Part shown: piece after piece, positions 16,589-22,022 of the stretch
How the letters are laid out: each line of letters begins with the position of its first letter
Numbering within the stretch: the first letter of the stretch is position 1
Assembly (NCBI GenBank): GCA_014304965.1
Contig: JACRTZ010000048.1
Location: forward strand, 1-22,022
Source of the DNA: Vulcanimicrobiota bacterium
GTDB lineage: Bacteria > Vulcanimicrobiota > Vulcanimicrobiia > Vulcanimicrobiales > Vulcanimicrobiaceae
DNA: 22,022 bases
Reading direction: 5' to 3'
The notes under the pieces: model-generated
Seen by the model: the letters and a program-made list of their open reading frames with translations, nothing else
Told to the model about the DNA's origin: nothing
Database searches by the model: none
Made by a program: the position numbers and the translations under genes

Positions 16589-18475
16589 ATGCTTCACGAA
16601 ACCCAGGTGATGGAGGGAACGGCAACGCACGCGTCTGCCCGCGTTCGTTTGATCCATGCCTCGGCCGGGTTCGAAGGCGTCGTGCTCCAAGAGCGGATGT
16701 CGCTCTCGCAATTCTTGCTCGCACTCGCCGGCGCACTGGCCGACGAGCACCCCGGGATCCGCAGGACGCTGTGGGGCGCGCAGCAGCGCGCACGCCAAGC
16801 GCCAAACCCGCCGGACGCTCTCGCCGCCTGGCTGATGCGCCACATCGGCGATGCGGCGACCGAGATTACGGTCGGCGGATTCGGCAGCGCCTCCACCGAC
16901 GATGCGATCGTGCGCTTTCTTCAGTCCGCGATCGAACGTTCGCCGCAGGGCTGTTGCTGGACGCTCTACGGCGAAAACTTCGACGATCTGCCGATCGCCG
17001 CTTGGCGGGCCCGCAGGCTCGCAAGCGAACCTTCGACTCCGTCCGGCGCCGCCGTTGCGCGGCCGTCTAGCGAAGCTGCGGCGAAAGCGCCGGGCGCGCT
17101 CGCGACGCTGTTTGCGACCGGCGACCGCAGCGAACTGCTGACGCTCATCAACCGCTACGGCTTCGCGCTCATCGAGAGCGACGAAGCGCACGTGCTGTAC
17201 GAAGCCGCGATGTCGTTGCCCGAGGCTTCAAGACGCACGAACGCTGCCGTGCAGACGCTCCTCGCGATGGCGGCTGCGCTCGAAGGTCAGACCGATGTGG
17301 CGGAATCGTTGTTCCTCAACGCGATGGCCGTTGCGGTGGACGAGATCGAACGCTCGCACGTCCGGTTACGGTACGCCTGCGACATCATGCGCCGCCACCG
17401 CCTGGATTCCGTCGAGTTGCTCGAGGCGAACCTCGCGCTCGACCTGCCGGGGGCCCTTGCCGTTGCGAGCCGCTCGGCGGTGGCCGCAGCCTACGCGCTC
17501 GCCGGACGTGCGGACGAAGCGCGAACGGCCGCCAACGCGGCCCTTGCCGGCGTCACGGGCATGGATGACGAGGCGCTGTATGCGCGCGTCCTGCACCAAG
17601 CATCGTTCGTCGCCCTCTGCGACGGCCGTTTCGACGACGCGGAACGGCTGGCTGCGGAGTCGCGCGCCCGCGCCGCGTCGATCGGTCTGTACGAAACCGC
17701 GGGCGGCGCGGCGAGCGTGCAATACAACGTCTATTTCGACGTCAAAGAAGATTTGGAGAAAACCGTCGAGGCGCTCCGCTTCCTTGCGGACTGCGGCGCC
17801 AAATGCGGCAGCGCCGACAAGCAATCGTACGCGTTGACGGCGGCGTACGAAATCGAAGTGGAGCGCGGGGACGAAGCGGCGATCGCCGCCCTCGAAGCCG
17901 AATTGCAAGACTTCGACGTGGCCTACGGCTTGCGCGGCACCGACGAAGTCGTCCTCTCCTCGCAAGCCCTTCAGCTCGCGTGGAACGGCGAGTTTACCCG
18001 TGCGTACGCGATGCTCAAAGGGAGCGCAGAACGCCAAAGCGAGCCCGGACGTCGCGCGCGCCGCTGGGCGGAAGCCGCGCTGTACGCGGCCGCCTCGTTC
18101 AACGCGCGGGCGAGCGAACACGCGTTGCAGATGGCGCAGCACCATATCGCGCTCGGCGATCCGTCGAACGCGAACCGAACTCGCGCTCGAGGCTTCGTCG
18201 CGTTAACGCTCGCGCTCTGCGGCCGAACGGCCGAGGCCCAAACCGAAGCGGCCGAAGCGATGGGCGAGATGTCGCGCGACCGCGGACGCATATATGCGTT
18301 GGCTGCACTTTCCGCGCAGGCCGCCGGCTGGTCGTCGGGGACGAATGCCGGCAGCGACGTCCTCGCAGGGTTGGAAACGGTCCGCACGCGTGGGTTAGGC
18401 GGCATCGCGCGGCTGATCGAAGCGTTGCCGATGGATGCATTCCCCGATCGCACGAGCCGGGAGTTGGTCGCATGA
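16589..18475 (+). CDS. NTPase-less paralog of the STAND-TPR protein (pseudo-NTPase plus TPR-like repeats)
   Basis: This 628-residue protein aligns along its length with the gene at 1-2322. Matching pairs include ERTSFARFAGDLVNALSG with ERMSLSQFLLALAGALAD, FVARAIERSPEDLRW with FLQSAIERSPQGCCW, and CGAKCGSVEKQ with CGAKCGSADKQ. The Walker A region of the first copy is replaced here by THASARVR, and the Walker B IVIDD by ITVGG. About 120 residues covering the lid and winged-helix part are missing and replaced by a short Ser/Ala/Pro linker. ATP binding should be lost while the helical repeat sensor is kept. The start is ATG 16589 (a TTG precedes it directly; ATG 16610 is possible). The stop overlaps the next ATG (ATGA). 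Confidence 0.85.
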   Translation: MLHETQVMEGTATHASARVRLIHASAGFEGVVLQERMSLSQFLLALAGALADEHPGIRRTLWGAQQRARQAPNPPDALAAWLMRHIGDAATEITVGGFGSASTDDAIVRFLQSAIERSPQGCCWTLYGENFDDLPIAAWRARRLASEPSTPSGAAVARPSSEAAAKAPGALATLFATGDRSELLTLINRYGFALIESDEAHVLYEAAMSLPEASRRTNAAVQTLLAMAAALEGQTDVAESLFLNAMAVAVDEIERSHVRLRYACDIMRRHRLDSVELLEANLALDLPGALAVASRSAVAAAYALAGRADEARTAANAALAGVTGMDDEALYARVLHQASFVALCDGRFDDAERLAAESRARAASIGLYETAGGAASVQYNVYFDVKEDLEKTVEALRFLADCGAKCGSADKQSYALTAAYEIEVERGDEAAIAALEAELQDFDVAYGLRGTDEVVLSSQALQLAWNGEFTRAYAMLKGSAERQSEPGRRARRWAEAALYAAASFNARASEHALQMAQHHIALGDPSNANRTRARGFVALTLALCGRTAEAQTEAAEAMGEMSRDRGRIYALAALSAQAAGWSSGTNAGSDVLAGLETVRTRGLGGIARLIEALPMDAFPDRTSRELVA

Positions 18476-19263
18476 TGCAGGCGCCCCACGATTTCATCGC
18501 GCACGTGCCGCCCGACGACCGCACGCTCGGCGTTCGTTTGCTCGCGCCGTCGTTCTTGCGCGAATGCGCCGGCCCGGATCGGGAGCGCCGCACGCACCTG
18601 CTCGAATGGACGCGAGAAGTGTTTCGGCCGGGTCGCGAGCGAGCGATTCGCGCGCTGTTCGCCGCCGCGGGCGCTCTCGGCGTCGAGTCGCTGCCCGCGC
18701 AATCCGAAATCGACGAACTCGTCCCAGTCGGCGCGCGCGTTTCCAACGCCAATTATTTCGACGAAGTGGACGGCGCGATTGAAGCGCTCCTCGAGAAGAT
18801 GAGCCCCTTCGAAGTCGCGCACGCTCGCGCGAGCGCGGCATGGTGTCGCCGGCTCGCGGGACGGCTCGGGCTCGGCGAAGTGCAAACGCGCTTCGTCGCG
18901 CGCTGCGGATTGCTCCACGACGTCGGCACGCTGCGCGTCGCCAAGCAAGGCGACCACGCGGGACACGCGCTGGCCGGAGAACGCATGGTGCGGCGCCTCT
19001 CGATCCTGACGCCGTTCGCCGGCATCGTCCGTTCGCACCACGAGCGTTTTGACGGATCGGGCGGACCCGACGGCTTGCGCGGCACCGAAATCCCGCTGGA
19101 GGCACGGATCGTCGCCGTTGCCGCCGGTTTCCACGACCGGCTTTCGCCGGCAAACGGTCTCCCGTCCACGCCGGAAGCGGCGATGCGCGAGTTGACCGCC
19201 GCTTCGGGAACGCTGTACGACGTCACCGTCGTTGCGGCACTCGTGGAACTCGTCTCCCGCTAA
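18472..19263 (+). CDS. Degenerate HD-GYP domain protein, paralog of the first
   Basis: This 263-residue protein has a helical N-terminal region (1-110) and an HD-GYP-like domain related to the copy at 2322-3296; compare AAWCSRLARRLTL with AAWCRRLAGRLGL and FVARCGMIHDIG with FVARCGLLHDVG. Retained are the first His (117), HD (149-150) and HHE (189-191). Changed are the Lys of HDIGK (now Thr 153), GYP (now GGP, 197-199) and the late metal-binding Asp of VADCF (now Ala). A loop of about 15 residues between HDIG and HHE is shorter. Catalytic c-di-GMP hydrolysis is doubtful, and a binding or regulatory role is more likely. It overlaps the upstream gene by 4 nt. Confidence 0.85.
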   Translation: MMQAPHDFIAHVPPDDRTLGVRLLAPSFLRECAGPDRERRTHLLEWTREVFRPGRERAIRALFAAAGALGVESLPAQSEIDELVPVGARVSNANYFDEVDGAIEALLEKMSPFEVAHARASAAWCRRLAGRLGLGEVQTRFVARCGLLHDVGTLRVAKQGDHAGHALAGERMVRRLSILTPFAGIVRSHHERFDGSGGPDGLRGTEIPLEARIVAVAAGFHDRLSPANGLPSTPEAAMRELTAASGTLYDVTVVAALVELVSR

Positions 19264-19362
19264 CAACGCTTCGTTCGACCGGCGTCACTGTCGCCCGTCA
19301 CTTCGCGTCGAGAGTGCGTTGCGACGCTCGTTTTCGATTTCGCGCGCGTCGTAATTATCTAT
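19264..19362 (+). other. Intergenic gap before the TadG-like gene
   Basis: 99 nt. It ends in an AT-rich patch (TAATTAT at 19352-19358) directly before the GTG. This could be a -10 box, but it lies too near the start for a leadered transcript. No clear terminator was seen for the HD-GYP gene. Confidence 0.3.
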
Positions 19363-20589
19363 GTGCCCCGCATATTTTCGCGTCACCTCGAACGCGGTCA
19401 ACTGGCGCCGTTGATGGCAATTGCGATCGTGCCGATTCTCGGCATGACCGCGCTCGCGATCGATGTTGGGTATCTGCGCAACGAGCAGCGACTACAACAG
19501 TCGGCAGCGGACAGCGCCGCGCTTGCGGGCGCCGCCGAGCGTGCGTATCCGGCATCCGCCGCCTCGCCCGCTGCGTGGATTACGGCCGCACGTACCGACG
19601 CGGCATCGAACGGGTTCACGCACGACGGGACGAGCACCATCGTCACCGTCAACAATCCGCCGGCGTCCGGCTCGTATACCGCCAGTTCGACGGCCGTCGA
19701 AGTGTTGGTGAAGGTGAAGCACCCCGGGTTTTTCTCGGGCATCTTCAACAAAACCAGCGACTGGGTGACGACGCGCGCCGTCGCGCACTTGACCGGCAAC
19801 GGCGCAGGTTGCATCGTGGGCCTCAATCCGAACGCTTTGCCGTACACGATTCAAGTCACCGGCGGATCGGTGAACGCATCAGCCTGTAACATCGAAGACG
19901 CCGGCAAGTGGAACTTCACCGGTGGCACTGTTACGGCGGCGGCCATCGGCGTTGCGGGGACGATCACCAAATCGGGCGGCACCTATGGTGCGGCGTCGGC
20001 GATGTCAGCGGCGGCGCCGAGCGATCCGTGTCAGTCCATTGCCGGCTGCGCGTACCTTTCCAACTCGCCGCCCGCGACGACGCCCTGTTCGCCGAGGTCG
20101 GTGTCCAGCGGCACCGTCACGCTGTTGCCGGGAATTTACTGCGGCTTGACGATCAGCGGCGGCATCGTCACCTTGAGCCCCGGGCTTTACGTCATGACGA
20201 CGTCGGCATTCAAAATTTCGGGCGGCACCGTCACCGGCACCGGGGTCACGTTCTATATCGCTGCGGGCTCTTCGGTCGACATGACTGGCGGCACGAAGAG
20301 CCTGTCTGCGCCGTCCTCGGGCAACACTGCGGGAATGTTGATCTATCAAGTTGCGGCCAATACGACGACGGCGAAATTGACCGGCGGCGCGGGCGCGGTG
20401 TGTCCCGGAAGCACGACCGTCATGTCCGGCATCGTCTACACGCCGGGTGCATTGCTGAACGTCACCGGCGGATACTGGGATCCAACTGCCGTGATCGCCG
20501 GCTCCCTGAACGTTTCCGGCGGCGGTCTCACGTGCATGTCGAGTCCGGTCGGATCCAGCCAGGTCGCTCGTGCGGTGCTGGTCGAGTGA
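19363..20589 (+). CDS. TadG-like protein (Flp/Tad pilus-associated, Gly-Gly-Thr repeat C-terminus)
   Basis: This is a 408-residue secreted or membrane-anchored protein. Residues 10-60 hold the TadE/TadG-like N-terminus: ERGQLAPLMAIAIVPILG, then a hydrophobic helix, then DVGYLRNEQRLQQSAADSAA. After about 130 residues shared with a second copy at 21171, the C-terminal half has spaced TGG/SGG-x-V-T strands (for example FTGGTVTAA, ISGGIVTLS, ISGGTVTGTG, MTGGTKS, VTGGYW), suggesting a right-handed beta-helix or similar solenoid, with scattered Cys. Tad minor proteins support Flp pilus assembly and surface attachment. The start at GTG 19363 gives MPR, like the paralog. It overlaps TadE by 4 nt (GTGA). 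Confidence 0.8.
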   Translation: MPRIFSRHLERGQLAPLMAIAIVPILGMTALAIDVGYLRNEQRLQQSAADSAALAGAAERAYPASAASPAAWITAARTDAASNGFTHDGTSTIVTVNNPPASGSYTASSTAVEVLVKVKHPGFFSGIFNKTSDWVTTRAVAHLTGNGAGCIVGLNPNALPYTIQVTGGSVNASACNIEDAGKWNFTGGTVTAAAIGVAGTITKSGGTYGAASAMSAAAPSDPCQSIAGCAYLSNSPPATTPCSPRSVSSGTVTLLPGIYCGLTISGGIVTLSPGLYVMTTSAFKISGGTVTGTGVTFYIAAGSSVDMTGGTKSLSAPSSGNTAGMLIYQVAANTTTAKLTGGAGAVCPGSTTVMSGIVYTPGALLNVTGGYWDPTAVIAGSLNVSGGGLTCMSSPVGSSQVARAVLVE

Positions 20590-21026
20590 AAAAGGCTGCG
20601 CGGGACCAAGCGGGGTCGGCTAGCGTCGAGATGGCGCTCTTGGCGCCGGCCTTGATTCTGATCCTGTTCGGGATCGTCGAAATGGGGCGGTTCGCGCACT
20701 TTAGCATCCTCGTTCACAATGCCGCACGTGCGGGCGCGCAGTACGGCGCGCAAAACCTCATCACGGCGATCGACGCGCCGGGCATGCAGACCGCGGCGCT
20801 CAACGACGCGCAAAACACCACAGGCGTGACGTCCACCGCGACCTTCTACTGTCAATGCGCCGACGGCACGGCAGCCGCGTGTTCGGCGACGGCGTGCTCG
20901 GCCGACCATCGGGTCACCTACGTGCAGGTCGGCACCCAGGGCACGTTCGTCTCGCTCTTCCACTACCCGGGACTGCCGCCTTCGCTGACGATCGCCGGCA
21001 GCTCCATCATGCGCGTGAGCCAATGA
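20586..21026 (+). CDS. TadE-like pilus assembly protein
   Basis: This 146-residue protein has a class III-prepilin-like N-terminus: basic KKAARDQ, then GSASVEMALLAPALILILFG with the conserved Glu of TadE, and a single hydrophobic helix (about residues 10-32). FAHFSILVHNAARAGAQYGA follows, a typical TadE stretch. The mature domain carries four Cys (CQCADG, ACSATACS). TadE proteins are minor pseudopilins of the Flp/Tad machinery, processed by TadV in known systems. The start is GTG 20586, overlapping the TadG stop. No ATPase or secretin of the Tad system is in the window. Confidence 0.85.
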   Translation: MKKAARDQAGSASVEMALLAPALILILFGIVEMGRFAHFSILVHNAARAGAQYGAQNLITAIDAPGMQTAALNDAQNTTGVTSTATFYCQCADGTAAACSATACSADHRVTYVQVGTQGTFVSLFHYPGLPPSLTIAGSSIMRVSQ

Positions 21027-21170
21027 CGGGGCTGTGATGGCGCTCACATGGTGCTCTGAAGCACTCCCGCCTTGGTCGGGGACGCGCTACGATAGGAGGT
21101 GGTTTCGGCGTTAAGCGGTCACGCCCGCGTGCCGAACATCACAGTGGAGAGGTAGGAAGACAGAAGGTCC
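21027..21170 (+). other. Intergenic leader before the second TadG-like gene
   Basis: 144 nt. It holds an isolated GGAGGTGG (about 21095-21102) without a suitable start at normal spacing, and AGAAGG about 4 nt before ATG 21171. A structured leader is possible, but I do not recognise one. Confidence 0.3.
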
Positions 21171-22022
21171 ATGCCGCGACGTATCAACGGAGGTTCCCGG
21201 GGTCAGATCATGCCGCTGATGGTGTTTGCCATCGTGCCGGTGCTGATTTTCGCGGCCCTGGCCCTGGACGTGGGGTACTGGCGCAACGAGCAGCGCAAAC
21301 AGCAAACTGCCGTGGATAGTGCCGCGATCGCGGCCGCGGTCGAGGCGGCCGTTTCCTCAACGGCGTCGCCTTTGCCGTCGGTGACCGCCGCGAGGACCGA
21401 CGCAACCTCGAACGGTTACACGCACGATGGGATCAACACGATTCTGACCGTCAACGATCCGCCGACGACCGGGAACTACACGGCGGATGCGACCGCCGTC
21501 GAAGTCTACTTGAAGGTAAAGCACGGCGGCTTGTTCACCGGCATCGTGGGGCAACGCTCCGATTGGATTACGACGCGGGCAGTCGCGAGGCTCACGACGA
21601 CGAATTCGAACTGCTTCGTCATTCTCAGCACAGCGGACGACGCCACGAATTTCAGCGCCGATGCGGTCACGTTACCGGCCTGCGGAATTCTCGACGACGG
21701 TGGTTGGAGCGACCACGACACGGAAACGGTTACGGCGACCTACGTCGGTGTCGCCGGCAAACTCAACGCCCCCTCGGGGACGTATCCGAATGCAAGACCC
21801 ACTCCCTCGACGATCCCAGCGGTCGATCGGTGCCCGACGATCGCAGGGTGCGCCTACTTAACGAATAACGTGCCGGCGACTTCTCCGTGCGGTAACAACA
21901 ATTATTCTCTTTCGAGCGGAAGCGCTACGATCAGCCCGGGGGTGTATTGCGGCGGCATAAAAGGTCACAACGCCACGCTCACGATGCACCCCGGGCTCGA
22001 CGTTCTGACCGGCGCCAATGGA
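21171..22022 (+). CDS. Second TadG-like protein (3' partial)
   Basis: The frame is open for 284 codons to the window end without a stop. The N-terminus (RGQIMPLMVFAIVPVLI, hydrophobic helix, DVGYWRNEQRKQQ) and the next 130 residues closely match the gene at 19363; for example TAARTDATSNGYTHDGIN compares with TAARTDAASNGFTHDGTS, and both have a KVKHxGxFxGI stretch. The middle is more divergent, and the CAYLTNN and SPGVYCGGI motifs recur at comparable positions. It is a tandem paralog separated by the TadE-like gene. AGAAGG lies about 4 nt before the ATG. The C-terminal repeat region is only partly visible. Confidence 0.85.
   Translation, partial: MPRRINGGSRGQIMPLMVFAIVPVLIFAALALDVGYWRNEQRKQQTAVDSAAIAAAVEAAVSSTASPLPSVTAARTDATSNGYTHDGINTILTVNDPPTTGNYTADATAVEVYLKVKHGGLFTGIVGQRSDWITTRAVARLTTTNSNCFVILSTADDATNFSADAVTLPACGILDDGGWSDHDTETVTATYVGVAGKLNAPSGTYPNARPTPSTIPAVDRCPTIAGCAYLTNNVPATSPCGNNNYSLSSGSATISPGVYCGGIKGHNATLTMHPGLDVLTGANG

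Noticed and set aside
17971..19266. 431-codon minus-strand ORF opposite the second HD-GYP gene
   Set aside because: It has shadow-like composition, with no RBS or domain. The plus-strand frame has clear paralogy.
21091..21102. GGAGGTGG as RBS of a further small gene before the second TadG-like gene
   Set aside because: The only nearby start (GTG 21099) overlaps the RBS itself, and the frame ends after a few codons.

Overview
The window is a high-GC (roughly 65%) bacterial chromosome segment with compact, often overlapping genes, weak or absent Shine-Dalgarno sites and many GTG starts. Gene content (hrcA-dnaJ without grpE/dnaK between them, accDA, FtsB/DivIC followed by an S1-like gene, TadE/TadG proteins, HD-GYP proteins) and a cyanobacterial-type group I intron in tRNA-Leu(UAA) suggest a deep-branching terrabacterial lineage. 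Candidatus Eremiobacterota (WPS-2) or a relative in the Armatimonadota/Chloroflexota/Cyanobacteria neighbourhood is my best guess, but this is inference and not a proven assignment.

Layout. (1) 1-3296: a 5'-truncated STAND-type P-loop NTPase with a TPR-like helical C-terminus, overlapping an apparently intact HD-GYP c-di-GMP phosphodiesterase gene. (2) 3297-3598, minus strand: a 36-residue peptide gene with a strong RBS, its own intrinsic terminator, and a leader whose 5' segment can pair either with a leader stem or with the start codon. (3) 3599-6101: acs (minus) and an exported TlpA-like thioredoxin (plus), whose start codons overlap in one CATG. (4) 6114-9095: hrcA with a sigma70-like promoter and a CIRCE operator spanning its start codon, then dnaJ and rsmE. 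(5) 9152-14279: a tight run of a dolichol-phosphate-mannose-synthase-like glycosyltransferase, accD, accA, FtsB/DivIC-like, S1-like, MurR/RpiR-like and Ppx/GppA-like genes, followed 13 nt later by tRNA-Leu(UAA) carrying a 210-nt group I intron (14293-14586). (6) 14587-16478: a less GC-rich accessory stretch on the minus strand with a FkbM methyltransferase, an exported protein of unknown function and two gene relics. (7) 16477-19263: a second, degenerate copy of the NTPase-TPR plus HD-GYP pair. It lacks Walker A, Walker B and the NTPase C-terminal subdomains, and the HD-GYP copy has lost its GYP and a metal-binding Asp. (8) 19363-22022: a TadG-TadE-TadG block, the last gene running off the window.

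How the parts may work together: the housekeeping core covers heat-shock control, fatty-acid initiation, division and acetate activation. The flanks carry two paralogous signalling modules that pair a STAND/TPR protein with an HD-GYP protein, and the second lies just upstream of Tad-pilus-type surface genes. A c-di-GMP link to surface attachment is plausible but inferred. The points most worth following up are the tRNA intron, the switch-like leader of the small peptide gene, the active/degenerate module pair, and two genes that seem to start at ATT codons overlapping the upstream stop.
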